Shown: positions 17,563 through 26,726, counted from the first letter of the stretch. The stretch is 38,568 nucleotides of DNA from Oligoflexus sp. (GCF_035712445.1 NZ_DASTAT010000119.1:1-38568), one strand, 5' to 3'. The notes: generated from the letters alone by a model not told the origin. Numbers and translations are program-made.

Positions 17563-18309
17563 TCAGGTCCGGGTTGAACGCGTGATTCGTAAAACTCCGA
17601 AGAGGCTCAGCAGCTGACAAAGCTGGTAACCCCAGTCCCATTCAAACCAGCGATGGCTGAAGCGGGCTTCATCCGGGTAGCGATGATGATTGTTCTGATA
17701 ACCCTCCCCCGCCACCAATAGAGCCACCCAGCTATTATTCCGTGAATTATCATCGGTCGCATAATTGCGATAACCAAAGGAATGCGCGAGGGCATTGACG
17801 GCCCAGCCTTCGATGGGATGACTGGATATTCCAAGCACAAAAGCCGCGCCGATCCAGGCCGATCCGCTCAGAAGCCCAAGGGCAAGGCCTATCGCAAGAT
17901 GGGCCAGGTACGGCAGGTACCAGAGCTGGCGCGCATTCACAGGACTGACCTCGATATCAAGATCAGCCACGACCTTCTCATAATCCTTATGATGACGAAT
18001 CAGCGCCACCAGCACCTTGCGATAGGCCAGGAGCTGTTTGCGAAAAAGTCCGAAGACCCCACCATGAACGGGGCTGTGCGGATCCTGTTTGGTATCGGAA
18101 TGACGATGATGCAGGCGGTGCATGCAGACCCAGGCTTTCGCATCAATGCCCGTCACCCAGCTGCCGGTTAGCGCCACAAAACGCTGCATGCGAGGCGAAA
18201 GGATCACGGCCTCATGAGCGAGCCCGCGATGATAGAAAACCGTAATATAGAGGACATTCAGGATATAAGCGCCGAGAAACACAAGGACACTGGCCGGAAA
18301 GGCATCCAT
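17563..18309 (-). CDS. Acyl-CoA/acyl-lipid desaturase
   Basis: 248 residues, at the short end for the family. GGAGG lies nine bases before the ATG. The histidine boxes of membrane fatty acid desaturases are visible: HRGLAH (27-32), HRLHHRH (64-70) and QNNHHRYP (206-212), with an extra His in NALAHSFG. These ligate the di-iron centre that inserts a double bond in fatty acyl chains using O2. Several hydrophobic stretches span the membrane (near 7-25 and 132-162). It suggests aerobic adjustment of membrane fluidity. Electron donors are not nearby. Family is clear; substrate and position specificity are not. Confidence 0.88.
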   Translation of the reverse strand: MDAFPASVLVFLGAYILNVLYITVFYHRGLAHEAVILSPRMQRFVALTGSWVTGIDAKAWVCMHRLHHRHSDTKQDPHSPVHGGVFGLFRKQLLAYRKVLVALIRHHKDYEKVVADLDIEVSPVNARQLWYLPYLAHLAIGLALGLLSGSAWIGAAFVLGISSHPIEGWAVNALAHSFGYRNYATDDNSRNNSWVALLVAGEGYQNNHHRYPDEARFSHRWFEWDWGYQLCQLLSLFGVLRITRSTRT

Positions 18310-18364
18310 CGCTTACGACCTCCATGTGGTATAGAGTTGTCTTACGATGGACGCTCTGAAAAAT

Positions 18365-19501
18365 CTAGAAATTTTCGAACTGCACCTTCAGATCATCCAG
18401 CAGGACGCCAATGGAGTCATCCGCGGCCCCGACATCCACCCATTCCAGGACGCTGGTGCCGGATCCTGCGACCCACTGAAAGCTGACATCCTGCCAGGTG
18501 CTGCTGAAGTTTCGCAAATCGCCAACGATACGGTTATTGATCTTCAATTGCAGGCCTTGCACCACGGCCGCGAATCCTGGTGGCAAAGGCTGCTGCCTGA
18601 CTTTGAAACTCACGCGATAAACCCGGCCAGGCAAAAGCGCCAGACTTTTGCTGACAGCAAGGTTACTGGCGCCGCGAATGGCGTTCGCCGCACCTTCTGG
18701 CCAGCAGGCGGAATCCGTATCCATAAACTGCTGGCCTTCTGCGGCGCCCAGAGTATCAGTGCTGCCACTCTGAGTCGCAAAACGCATGACCTCAAAAACG
18801 GGCTGACCACAGGCGGTGGTTTGCGCTGCGGGATTCGCCCAGTTGATGACAGCGGAACCCGCGAATGTTTTGGGATCATGAAACCAGGCCGTGTCTGTGG
18901 CAATACTGGTGCCTTCAAAGCCTTCACTCCACGCCATCATCAGGCTTGCCGTTTTTGTAGAGTTCACGCTGGCAAGGCGACTATCGGTCGGCACAAGATC
19001 CACGACCAAGCCTTGATAGCTATTGCCTGCATCATCCTGAACCGAGAGTCGCGCTTTTCTTACAGCCTGTTTCAAGGCGTTGAAATCTGCTGCCTGGAAC
19101 TGGATTTCCACGATGGTAGCGGAACCTGGGCTGACCGCTCGGAGCACCGAAGTCACGCCCGTCACCTGCCATTGATTTAAAGTCGCGACGGATACGGCTG
19201 AGGTGTGCGCAGAATCACGATAAACGCCGCAATGAAGCGTGGCGTTCTGCTGAATGTTCATCAGCTGCTCCTGCTCGATACACACAAGATAGGAACCAAT
19301 GATATTGCTGGGCGGCGAAATCTTTTCCGCTTCGGGGTCGTCTTTGTCCTGATCCTTATCGGTCTCGACTGGCTTGTGATCACCAGGACGCACGGCATTG
19401 CCCTGCAGCGTGCCGCTGTCCTGACAGGCGACCAACTGCGAACAAAAAGCGAGCGGGAGCATCCACGACCGAAGTCGCGGCACGAGCCAAAGCTGAATCA
19501 T
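18365..19501 (-). CDS. Lipoprotein with a C-terminal binding-type domain
   Basis: 378 residues. A type II signal with lipobox LVA-C puts the lipidated cysteine at residue 26 (the N-terminus is longer than usual and an inner Met14 start is possible). A D/K/E-rich linker follows, then a domain with SYLVCIEQEQ and LHCGVYRDS, and a C-terminal beta-rich segment containing LLPGRVYRVSFKVRQ and LEWVDVGAADDSIGVLLDD. The latter resembles carbohydrate-binding or jelly-roll modules in extracellular proteins. Predicted in the outer membrane; function unknown. Divergent from the pentapeptide-repeat lipoprotein, sharing a dyad-rich region of 175 bases. Confidence 0.75.
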   Translation of the reverse strand: MIQLWLVPRLRSWMLPLAFCSQLVACQDSGTLQGNAVRPGDHKPVETDKDQDKDDPEAEKISPPSNIIGSYLVCIEQEQLMNIQQNATLHCGVYRDSAHTSAVSVATLNQWQVTGVTSVLRAVSPGSATIVEIQFQAADFNALKQAVRKARLSVQDDAGNSYQGLVVDLVPTDSRLASVNSTKTASLMMAWSEGFEGTSIATDTAWFHDPKTFAGSAVINWANPAAQTTACGQPVFEVMRFATQSGSTDTLGAAEGQQFMDTDSACWPEGAANAIRGASNLAVSKSLALLPGRVYRVSFKVRQQPLPPGFAAVVQGLQLKINNRIVGDLRNFSSTWQDVSFQWVAGSGTSVLEWVDVGAADDSIGVLLDDLKVQFENF

Positions 19502-19545
19502 AACATGCCTCTAAGTTGCAAGTGAGAGGCCTATCGGCTTTTTGG

Positions 19546-19560
19546 GGTAAAAACTTTACC
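19546..19560. repeat. Dyad GGTAAA-AAC-TTTACC between two lipoprotein genes
   Basis: A perfect six-base inverted repeat with a three-base spacer in the divergent region 19502-19676. A second, wider inverted repeat (TATCGGC 19532-19538 and GCCGATA 19606-19612) flanks it. These could be operators that serve both genes. Confidence 0.4.
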
Positions 19561-19676
19561 GAACAGTAAAATTTGACGTTTTTCCTCAAGTTTTGGACGC
19601 TTTATGCCGATAAGAGGCGCGCAAAGGGTGCGATCACACACATTCCCAACGATAGGATCTGCCATGAGGAAAAACC

Positions 19677-20462
19677 ATGTTCCGATCCTTGCTGACTTTT
19701 TTGGTCGTGACCACCTTGATTCCCGCATGTTCGTCGGCCGGTCTTCGCGGTAAATCCGCGAGCGGGGGCGCTCCCAAGGACACTCCCCTGGCCTTGAATA
19801 ACTGCAAAGCCTCCGTTCCTGCAAAAGCCTGCGGGCTTTCATCCCTTGCTGCCCGGCTGGAAACGATCAAGAGCCTTCAGAGTTCGCAAACTTTGAATGG
19901 CATTCGGCTCGAACCGCAGAACATTCCGCAGCAGCGGCTTCAGGATGTGACGCTGAATGCATCCTGTCTTTCCGAGAATTCCTTTGTTGAAGGTCAATGG
20001 GAACGAACCATATTCGCAGGCAGCGAGATGATCCTGACGGAAGCCTCGCGCACCCGTTGGAGCCAGGCCCGCTTTACCGATTCTGATCTGCGCCTCTCGC
20101 ATTTTGCTTATGCAAATTTCTCCGAACTTACGGTGCGGGGTTCCTGCCTGGCATCCAGCAACTGGAGTGCGAGTCAGTTTCAGGATGTGAGTATCGAGGA
20201 CTCCAGTGCGGATCAAGGGAATTTTTCGAGCATCAAGGCCCAGGGCCGTTTCGCTTTCATCCGCGGACTTTTAACGACCACCAACTTCAGTCATGCCGTC
20301 TTCGAAGGTCCAGTCAACTTTCAGGATAGCGATCTGCGCGGGGCCAATCTTTCGGGAGCCATCTTCAAGGAAACCGTCAATTGGCAAGGAGCCCAGCTCA
20401 GCGGCGCCACCTGGATGGATGGACGCGTCTGTGCTGAGGGCTCCGTTGGAACTTGTCTTTAA
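19677..20462 (+). CDS. Pentapeptide-repeat lipoprotein
   Basis: 261 residues with GAGG seven bases before ATG. The lipobox LIPA-C places the lipidated cysteine at 18. After a spacer, residues of about 75-250 hold degenerate A(D/N)LXX pentapeptide repeats, best seen at FQDSDLRGANLSGAIFKE. These fold as a right-handed square beta-helix that serves as a protein or surface-binding scaffold. The repeats are loose, so some have changed beyond the consensus. Probably outer-membrane attached. Divergent from the lipoprotein at 18365 and convergent with the peroxidase operon. Confidence 0.8.
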   Translation: MFRSLLTFLVVTTLIPACSSAGLRGKSASGGAPKDTPLALNNCKASVPAKACGLSSLAARLETIKSLQSSQTLNGIRLEPQNIPQQRLQDVTLNASCLSENSFVEGQWERTIFAGSEMILTEASRTRWSQARFTDSDLRLSHFAYANFSELTVRGSCLASSNWSASQFQDVSIEDSSADQGNFSSIKAQGRFAFIRGLLTTTNFSHAVFEGPVNFQDSDLRGANLSGAIFKETVNWQGAQLSGATWMDGRVCAEGSVGTCL

Positions 20463-20475
20463 ACGATGCGGATCT

Positions 20476-21288
20476 TCAACCTGCTGGCCACAGACTGTCA
20501 AGGTCTTTGATCAGGCGGCCGCAGTCATAGTCCTCGGTCGCTGGCAACTTCACAAAGCTGACGTTGGTTTTGCTGGCGTCAGGATCCTTGCTGATTTCCG
20601 GTGTTTTCTTCAAAAGACTGGATGAAGCATCCAGAACCGTTTGCTCACCCGCGTCCTGCATCAGGGCGAAGGAAAGCTGTCCATCGGCACCCAATTGCCC
20701 GCTCCAACTCTGCCTCACGCGTTGCACGAGGTAAATTTCACCTGTAATCAGGCCCGAAACTTTCACCGTGACACCCGGATGCCCGTCACCATCCTGATCG
20801 ACGACGCGAGCGTCACTGATGCTGGTGGGCAGGGCTTCGCTGCTGCCCTGGACCTTGGCGCCTATCACGATAGGTGATTCATCCTTGGCGAAACGCAGGG
20901 TATCCCCCTCGGGCCAGATGCGGAAGGGCGAAACGATGGGCGCTGCGGATTGTGGCAGGGCATCGGGAATCAGCTGTTTCACAGGCCCGGAGCTTGTGAT
21001 GGTGATGTGGCAGTTGCGCTCGATCGCTTTCACGCCGCTGCCGTCGCGTTCAAGAGTCAAAAGTGAATAGGCCGAAGAAAGAGCCGGTGTTTTGCCGACG
21101 AAGGGCAGGTTTTGTATCGTGGCCAGGTTGCCTCGAATCGCGTACTGGCCTAAAAAGAGGGCCGCGTCCTTGTCATTGACGGTGCTGCCGGGTTCGACGT
21201 TAAGGCTCGACGTGTTTGGGTTGGCACCACAGGCCGTGACGAGCAGAGTTGTGACGCTGAACAAAGTGGAAACGAGTACTGATTGCAT
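20476..21288 (-). CDS. Lipoprotein, third gene of the peroxidase operon
   Basis: 270 residues from ATG at 21288, with GAGGAG seven bases before it; that site overlaps the stop of the upstream peroxidase gene. Lipobox LVTA-C puts the lipidated cysteine at residue 20. The body is beta-rich and contains DQDGDGHPGV, a calcium-binding-like Asp/Gly loop, followed by TVKVSGLITGEIYLVQRVRQ. There are only two cysteines in the mature part (NCHIT and DYDCG), perhaps a disulfide. No enzyme motif. The tight coupling suggests it works with the peroxidase at the cell envelope, perhaps as a target or partner. Confidence 0.75.
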   Translation of the reverse strand: MQSVLVSTLFSVTTLLVTACGANPNTSSLNVEPGSTVNDKDAALFLGQYAIRGNLATIQNLPFVGKTPALSSAYSLLTLERDGSGVKAIERNCHITITSSGPVKQLIPDALPQSAAPIVSPFRIWPEGDTLRFAKDESPIVIGAKVQGSSEALPTSISDARVVDQDGDGHPGVTVKVSGLITGEIYLVQRVRQSWSGQLGADGQLSFALMQDAGEQTVLDASSSLLKKTPEISKDPDASKTNVSFVKLPATEDYDCGRLIKDLDSLWPAG

Positions 21289-21292
21289 AGAA

Positions 21293-22438
21293 TTACTCCT
21301 CAATAGGATTAGGAAAGTCAAGCGGGAGACTGATTTCGTCCTTGGGTAGCGGCTTGCCATCCAGTGTCTTTAAAAAAGCCACAAGGTCATTGATGTCGGC
21401 ATCGCTTAAAGCTGTGGTCTGCGCGAGTATGGGATCATGCAAGGGATCCTTCCTGGCATTTTCGCCGGTTTTGTGTCGAATCACATTCACGAGTCGCGTT
21501 TGGGAGCCGTTGTGAAAGTAGGGCGAACTGCGGGCTACAGAACGAAGAGTCGGCGTAAGGAAAGCCCCGCGATCTTTTTCAAGACCTGTGACTGTATAAC
21601 GACCTTCGTCGGCCCGCGCACCCTCTGCATTCGGTGGTGAGCTGGAAATATTATGGAACTTGAAATCGCTGAAGAAAGGTCCGCTGTGACAGGCAACACA
21701 GCGAGCCTTGCCCACAAAAAGCTCGGCTCCACGCTTGGCAGCCTCGGGAATCGCCGTGTCATCGCCGGCATTCCACCTATCAAATGCCGCATCGCGTGAC
21801 ACGGCTATGCGGATAAAAACAGCGAGGGCCTGCCCAGTAAGACGCCAGATTTCTTCCTGCGACAGATTCATGGGATCCACACCAAATGCTTCGCGATAAA
21901 GAGGAAGATAGCCACGCAGTTCCCCGCGCGTCAGACGCTCTTTAAGTGTCTCCTGGGCCGAAGGAATGTGAATCGTGAAAGGATCCGACGCAGGAATGCC
22001 CTTGGTCAGATTCATGTTGGCCTCGGCCAGCGGCAGAACCATGGCATCAGCCAGATCCGTGAAGTGAGAACCATCCCAGCGCAACATGGGAGCGTAGACG
22101 ATGTTAAGAAGTGAGGGCGCATTGCGATGAAGCGCCGGAGCCAGATGTGGATACGAACGATCAGGCAGGTCGAGTGGGGTATTCGACTGAAAATCTGCAT
22201 TCGAAGGGTGACAGGTTCCGCAGACGATCTGTCCACTTCCCGAAAGACGCCTTTCTGAAAAAAGAAGGCGCCCCAGGGCTTTCTTCGCTTCCGTCGCTGG
22301 ATTGTCTTTCCACTCAGGGAGTAGCGGCACAGGCCCCAATTGAGGATAACGAAGCGTGGGAGTCTGACTCAGAGCCACACTCATGAAAAAGCCGGGTCCA
22401 AAAAAACAAAAGGCCGCAAACAGTCTGACGAGGCGCAT
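21293..22438 (-). CDS. Di-heme cytochrome c peroxidase family protein (CcpA/MauG type)
   Basis: 381 residues with a Sec signal (cleavage near residue 24, ALSQT). Two c-type heme motifs are present: CGTCH at 73-77 and CVACH at 247-251, the usual spacing for bacterial di-heme peroxidases and MauG relatives. Supporting segments include RNAPSLLNIVYAP and WDGSHFTDLADAM, typical of the family. Members reduce H2O2 in the periplasm or oxidise a partner protein. It lies between an exported protein gene (46-base gap) and a lipoprotein gene (4-base gap). Being in the middle of a secreted operon raises the possibility of a MauG-like role on a protein substrate; this is inference. Confidence 0.9.
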   Translation of the reverse strand: MRLVRLFAAFCFFGPGFFMSVALSQTPTLRYPQLGPVPLLPEWKDNPATEAKKALGRLLFSERRLSGSGQIVCGTCHPSNADFQSNTPLDLPDRSYPHLAPALHRNAPSLLNIVYAPMLRWDGSHFTDLADAMVLPLAEANMNLTKGIPASDPFTIHIPSAQETLKERLTRGELRGYLPLYREAFGVDPMNLSQEEIWRLTGQALAVFIRIAVSRDAAFDRWNAGDDTAIPEAAKRGAELFVGKARCVACHSGPFFSDFKFHNISSSPPNAEGARADEGRYTVTGLEKDRGAFLTPTLRSVARSSPYFHNGSQTRLVNVIRHKTGENARKDPLHDPILAQTTALSDADINDLVAFLKTLDGKPLPKDEISLPLDFPNPIEE

Positions 22439-22483
22439 AGCTCATCTCCTGCAATGAAATGTTCCGTGGGTTGGGAGCCTCTA

Positions 22484-23086
22484 TTAGGGCATAATAAGGA
22501 ACGTATTGGTTAGGGCTTTCAAGACGTCTTCCGTTGACGTGCCGGTGAGTGGTTTATTGCTCACGGAGACGTCGGTATCCTTGCCGTGAACGTTCAGACG
22601 AACCAGACCATTCACAAGCTCCGGATCATTGCCCTCGACCACGCTCGAATCCAGGGTGAAACTGCTCAGATCGCCTTTGACGGGGGGTGGCGCATCCAGA
22701 GGATCGCCATTCATAATGTCCTGAGTAATAGGCGTATTGATATAAACAATAAGCACGGCATCATAAGGACCATCTTCATAATGGGCTTCTGTTGTGAAAC
22801 CATAAGTCAAATCCTCGCCGACTGTGGTCCAGTGGTAATCAATGGGCGAGTCATTCCCCTGGGAAAATCCTGCATGAAATATTCCGATCAATACGGGTTT
22901 GCCACGAACCGTGGCACTGGGAATGGTGATGGCAGAACCTGAAGGGGAAAGAAGGGTGATCTGCTCATCCTTTTCCAAAAGCGCACCCTTCACTGTAAGA
23001 GCGTAGCGACCTTCAGCCGCAAAACCTTCTGCCCCAATGAGCAGGGCCAGAGACAGCATAAGCAGCTTCCAAAGTTTCTTTAGCAT
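22484..23086 (-). CDS. Secreted protein, first gene of the peroxidase operon
   Basis: 200 residues from the ATG at 23086, with GGGAG six bases upstream. A Sec signal ends about residue 24 (GFAA-EG). The mature part is beta-rich (YALTVKGALL, IGIFHAGFSQG, DAVLIVYINTPI) and has no cysteine, so the operon's heme enzyme has no obvious Cys-based partner here. I recognise no family. It contains many Asp/Glu and two GxD loops, which may bind metal. Exported, probably periplasmic. Its promoter (23117-23146) drives the three-gene operon. Confidence 0.72.
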   Translation of the reverse strand: MLKKLWKLLMLSLALLIGAEGFAAEGRYALTVKGALLEKDEQITLLSPSGSAITIPSATVRGKPVLIGIFHAGFSQGNDSPIDYHWTTVGEDLTYGFTTEAHYEDGPYDAVLIVYINTPITQDIMNGDPLDAPPPVKGDLSSFTLDSSVVEGNDPELVNGLVRLNVHGKDTDVSVSNKPLTGTSTEDVLKALTNTFLIMP

Positions 23087-23116
23087 GACATACTCCCATT
23101 CTGAATTTTGTATGCC

Positions 23117-23146
23117 AGTATTCTGCGCGCTCCGCGTCTTTGTCAA
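23117..23146 (-). promoter_or_regulatory. Sigma-70 type promoter of the peroxidase operon
   Basis: On the minus strand TTGACA (complement of 23141-23146), an 18-base spacer and AATACT (complement of 23117-23122, 4 of 6). It lies about 30 bases before the ATG at 23086, giving a short leader. A palindrome CTCATCATGAG upstream may be a regulator site. Confidence 0.55.
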
Positions 23147-23273
23147 CTGCGGCTGGTGGCATGCATTTGCAGGAAATATGAACTCATCATGAGATCATTC
23201 CGGCTGTTTTTCTTTCAGAATAAGCTGCAGCATTGCCGCTCGCTGGGGCAGGTTATGTCATAAGACAAGGGGC

Positions 23274-23933
23274 TCAGACCAAGGAGACCCTACGCTTGAC
23301 CAGACGCACATGAGTCACAGTTTCAGAAGGTATGTATTCAGCACACTCATAAGTCTTCGATATCTCGTCCGTGCCTTCGAACAGTCGCTCTCCTGCACCC
23401 AGGAGTTTTGAAGTCATGACCAGATGCAGTTCATCGATGAGCCCGGCGCGAAGGTACTGCTTGATTACGTTGGCTCCACCTCCCACCCGAACGTCCCGAC
23501 CTTTGGCCGCTTCAAAAGCCTTTTTTAAGGCGACTTCGATACCTTCCGTGACAAAGTGAAACGTGGTGCCGCCTTCCATGGGAATTGAGGCCCTTGCGTG
23601 ATGGGTCAGCACAAAAACAGGCGTATGATAGGGCGGGTTGGGTCCCCACCAGCCCTTCCATTCCGTATCGCGCCAAGGACCTCGTATCGGACCGAACATG
23701 TTGCGACCGATAATATTGGCACCGATGCCCTGATCAGCCTGCTTTGCAAAATTATCATCGATGCCTGTACTGCCACCTTCCTGGCCGAACATTTGCCGGA
23801 ATGTGCGGGTAGCAAAAGCCCAGTCCATGATCTGGATTCCGTCTGTACCAAACGGATTCTCAAGACTTTGGTCACGAGCCGCCGAGAATCCGTCAAGAGA
23901 CAGCGTAATGCAACGAGCTACAAGCTTAGCCAT
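23274..23933 (-). CDS. Dihydrofolate reductase/RibD C-terminal family protein
   Basis: 219 residues, starting at an ATG with GGGGGA six bases upstream. The fold is that of RibD C-terminal/DHFR-like reductases: CITLSLDGFSA at the N-terminus, NIIGRNMFGPIRGP, HHARASIPMEGGTTFHFV, then VGGGANVIKQYLRAGLIDEL, the NADPH-binding stretch of the family. Such stand-alone proteins reduce unknown small molecules with NADPH; they are often mislabelled as DHFR. It is upstream of, and not clearly linked to, the peroxidase operon (187-base gap). Family confident, substrate unknown. Confidence 0.88.
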   Translation of the reverse strand: MAKLVARCITLSLDGFSAARDQSLENPFGTDGIQIMDWAFATRTFRQMFGQEGGSTGIDDNFAKQADQGIGANIIGRNMFGPIRGPWRDTEWKGWWGPNPPYHTPVFVLTHHARASIPMEGGTTFHFVTEGIEVALKKAFEAAKGRDVRVGGGANVIKQYLRAGLIDELHLVMTSKLLGAGERLFEGTDEISKTYECAEYIPSETVTHVRLVKRRVSLV

Positions 23934-24059
23934 TCATGATCCCCCTTCCAAAAAGTAATCGTCATCAAAGTATTCATGTGCCGTATAACGGAGTCTATAT
24001 GAATGTTGCAGGGGGGGGCTTTGCGGATTCACGCAAGCCACCCAACTCGTCCTGACAGC

Positions 24060-25658
24060 TTACCAGGACCAATCCCGATATTCCTGCCTCAGCTCCGTCT
24101 TCTTAAACTTCCCAGCCGAAGTCCGCGGAATCGCATCCGCGAACACAAAGGCATCCGGCAACTGAAACTTCGCAAAATGCGGCGCCAGGTGCTCCCGCAA
24201 AGCATCCGAATCGGCCTGATGACCAGGCTTTAAAACCACCACAGCCAAAGGTCTTTCACTCCACTTCGGATGCGGCACACCAATCACGGCCGCCTCCCGA
24301 ACAGCAGGATGCCCCATGATCGCATTTTCGAGCACCTGGCTCGCAATCCATTCGCCACCTGACTTGATAAGATCCGCCGTGCGATCGGTCAGCTGCACAT
24401 AACCCAGGGCATCGCGATTCGCCACGTCCCCCGTTTTAAAATAACCATCATCCGTCCACCGCTGATCCACCACACCCGATGTATAGCAGCGGGTAATCCA
24501 AGGCCCGCGAATCTGCAATTCGCCACTCGTTTTTCCATCCAAGGGAACCTCGCCCTTTTCATTGCAAACCCGAATCTGCACCAAAGGCGCTGGCCGGCCC
24601 TGCTTGGCTCTCAGTTTATACTGCTGCTCCAAAGGCAGCTCCCGCGCCGCCGGTGTCAAACGCGAAACCAAACCAACCGGCGAAGTCTCCGTCATCCCCC
24701 AGGCCTGGATCAATTCCAAACCCAGTCGATCAAAATCCCGAATCAACTGCTCAGGTGCCGCGGCACCACCGACCACCATCCGTGCCTTCAGTTTCCGAGG
24801 CCTTGCATCCAATTCCTCGCGGATACTCATCCAGATCGTGGGCACACCCGCGGCCACGGTCACCTTTTCGTTTTCCATAAGATCCACAAGGCTCGCCGCA
24901 TCCAAAAAAGGTCCCGGCAGCACCTGGCGCGCACCGATCAGCGTTGCTGTATAGGGCAACCCCCACGCATTCACATGAAACATCGGAACAACCGCCATCA
25001 GGCAATCATCCTGGGAAAGATCAAGGGAATCGGGCAAGGCCGTGACCAGGCTATGCAGGATCGTCGAACGATGCGAATACACCACACCCTTGGGCTTGCC
25101 GGTCGTCCCGCTCGTATAGCAGCAGCCTAAGGGATCATTCTCCTGCAGCCTGGGCAAGGGCAGCGAAGACCCGGCCCCACGCTGCAGAAAATCCTCGTAA
25201 TCCACCGCCCCTGCTGGCAAGGCTTTGGTCGCCCCCACAACAATCACCTGCTCGAATGAGTATTTCGAGCGGAATGCTTCAAAAAGCGGGAGCAGACATT
25301 CATCCACAATCAGAAAGCGATCCTGGGCATCCTGGGCAATGAAGGCGATTTCATCCGGGTGCAGCCGCAGATTCAGAGTATGGATCACAGCCGCGGCCAA
25401 AGGAATTCCCAGGTAACACTCCAGATGCTGACTATGATTCCACATCAGCGTCGCCACACGATCCCGCGGTCTTATACCGGCTTCCATCAAAGCCCGAGCC
25501 AGCTGCTCGGCACGTTCCGCGACAGCTCCATACGTGGTTTTATGAAGCTGGCGATCCGGTTGACGGGAAATAACCTCCGCCTCCGGTATAACATTCCGAG
25601 CCCGATCCAAAATCATGTCGATGGTCAATGGAATATCCATCATGGTGGATTCAAACAC
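24060..25658 (-). CDS. Long-chain fatty-acid/acyl-CoA ligase (AMP-binding)
   Basis: About 532 residues. I choose the GTG at 25658 because it follows AAGGGGG by five bases; the longer reading to 25721 has no site. ANL superfamily motifs: YTSGTTGKPKGV for the P-loop near residue 180, AWGMTETSPVG, GYFKTGD and, near the end, PRTSAGKFKKTEL with the catalytic lysine. These enzymes adenylate an acyl acid and transfer it to CoA. It resembles medium/long-chain acyl-CoA ligases of the fadD/AlkK type. Divergent from the PspF-like activator, which may control it. Confidence 0.9.
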   Translation of the reverse strand: MFESTMMDIPLTIDMILDRARNVIPEAEVISRQPDRQLHKTTYGAVAERAEQLARALMEAGIRPRDRVATLMWNHSQHLECYLGIPLAAAVIHTLNLRLHPDEIAFIAQDAQDRFLIVDECLLPLFEAFRSKYSFEQVIVVGATKALPAGAVDYEDFLQRGAGSSLPLPRLQENDPLGCCYTSGTTGKPKGVVYSHRSTILHSLVTALPDSLDLSQDDCLMAVVPMFHVNAWGLPYTATLIGARQVLPGPFLDAASLVDLMENEKVTVAAGVPTIWMSIREELDARPRKLKARMVVGGAAAPEQLIRDFDRLGLELIQAWGMTETSPVGLVSRLTPAARELPLEQQYKLRAKQGRPAPLVQIRVCNEKGEVPLDGKTSGELQIRGPWITRCYTSGVVDQRWTDDGYFKTGDVANRDALGYVQLTDRTADLIKSGGEWIASQVLENAIMGHPAVREAAVIGVPHPKWSERPLAVVVLKPGHQADSDALREHLAPHFAKFQLPDAFVFADAIPRTSAGKFKKTELRQEYRDWSW

Positions 25659-25766
25659 AGGAGCCCCCTTGTTCAGATTTGGAAAGAAGCTCGCAAATTT
25701 TTTTTGGATAGGAAAGAGCAAATTTTGCGATTATCCTGACGTGAGTATTCATCTGTGGAGTCCGCC

Positions 25767-26726
25767 ATGCCTTTGAGTTATACCCCACCCGCTGACATTA
25801 AAAATTTTCAAGGCATGATCAGTTCGGCTCCGGCCATGTTTCAATTTTTTGAAATGCTGAAAAAGGCCGCGAACACGGATGCACCCGTTCTTATCCGCGG
25901 GGAATCCGGAACGGGGAAAGAGCTGGCAGCCCGGGCCATTCACACGTTGAGCCGGCGGGCGCAGGGGCCTTTTCACGCGGTTAACTGTGCGACCCTGACC
26001 CGCGAACTGGCCATTTCCGAGCTCTTTGGCCACGTAAAGGGAGCTTTTACCGGCGCGTCCCACAATCGCAAGGGCCTCTTCGAAGTCTCGCACAAGGGCT
26101 CGCTCTTTCTGGATGAAATCGTGGAAATTCCCCTCGACGTCCAGCCGCGGCTTCTGCGCGTTCTGCAGGAACATACGTTCACAGCTTTGGGTTCCACGAC
26201 GCCCAAGGCTGTGGATGTGCGCCTTATTTCAGCGACGCATGAATCCTTAAGACAGGTGGTGGAAGATCAAAGATTCCGCGCTGACCTCATGTACCGCGTG
26301 CGGGTCATTCCCCTGTTCCTGCCGCCTCTGCGGGAAAGGGGCCAGGATATTCCCATGCTCGCCCACCTTTTTCTGCAGCAGCTGAACGAGCAGTCCATGC
26401 GCAAAGTTCAACGCATTCGGGCGGAAGCCCTCGAAGCCATGCAATCCTATGGCTGGCCCGGCAATATTCGCGAACTTCGTAATGTCATGGAATATGCTCA
26501 TGTGATGGGCGAAGGCCCCGATGTGACCCTTCATGATCTGACCCCCGAACTCCGCGGCGAATCACCGCCAGGTGTCGAGGATAATGTGAAGACCAAGGAG
26601 CGGCGCCGCATCCTTGAAGCCCTGGATGCAACAGCGGGCTCACGGCATGAAGCGGCTGAAAAACTGGGAATGAGTCGCGCCACGCTCTGGCGCAAGATGC
26701 GGGAATATCGCTTGGATGGTCGTTAG
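25767..26726 (+). CDS. PspF-like sigma-54-dependent activator without sensor domain
   Basis: 319 residues from ATG at 25767, with GGAG six bases before it. A short 15-residue head leads directly to the AAA+ domain: Walker A GESGTGKE (45-52), the sigma-54-contact loop GAFTGA (92-97) and Walker B SLFLDEI (112-118). The C-terminus is a Fis-type HTH (SRHEAAEKLGMSRATLWRK). There is no receiver, GAF or PAS domain, as in PspF, so its activity may be controlled by a partner protein. It is divergent from the acyl-CoA ligase. Its stop overlaps the tlyA stop on the other strand by four bases. Confidence 0.9.
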   Translation: MPLSYTPPADIKNFQGMISSAPAMFQFFEMLKKAANTDAPVLIRGESGTGKELAARAIHTLSRRAQGPFHAVNCATLTRELAISELFGHVKGAFTGASHNRKGLFEVSHKGSLFLDEIVEIPLDVQPRLLRVLQEHTFTALGSTTPKAVDVRLISATHESLRQVVEDQRFRADLMYRVRVIPLFLPPLRERGQDIPMLAHLFLQQLNEQSMRKVQRIRAEALEAMQSYGWPGNIRELRNVMEYAHVMGEGPDVTLHDLTPELRGESPPGVEDNVKTKERRRILEALDATAGSRHEAAEKLGMSRATLWRKMREYRLDGR

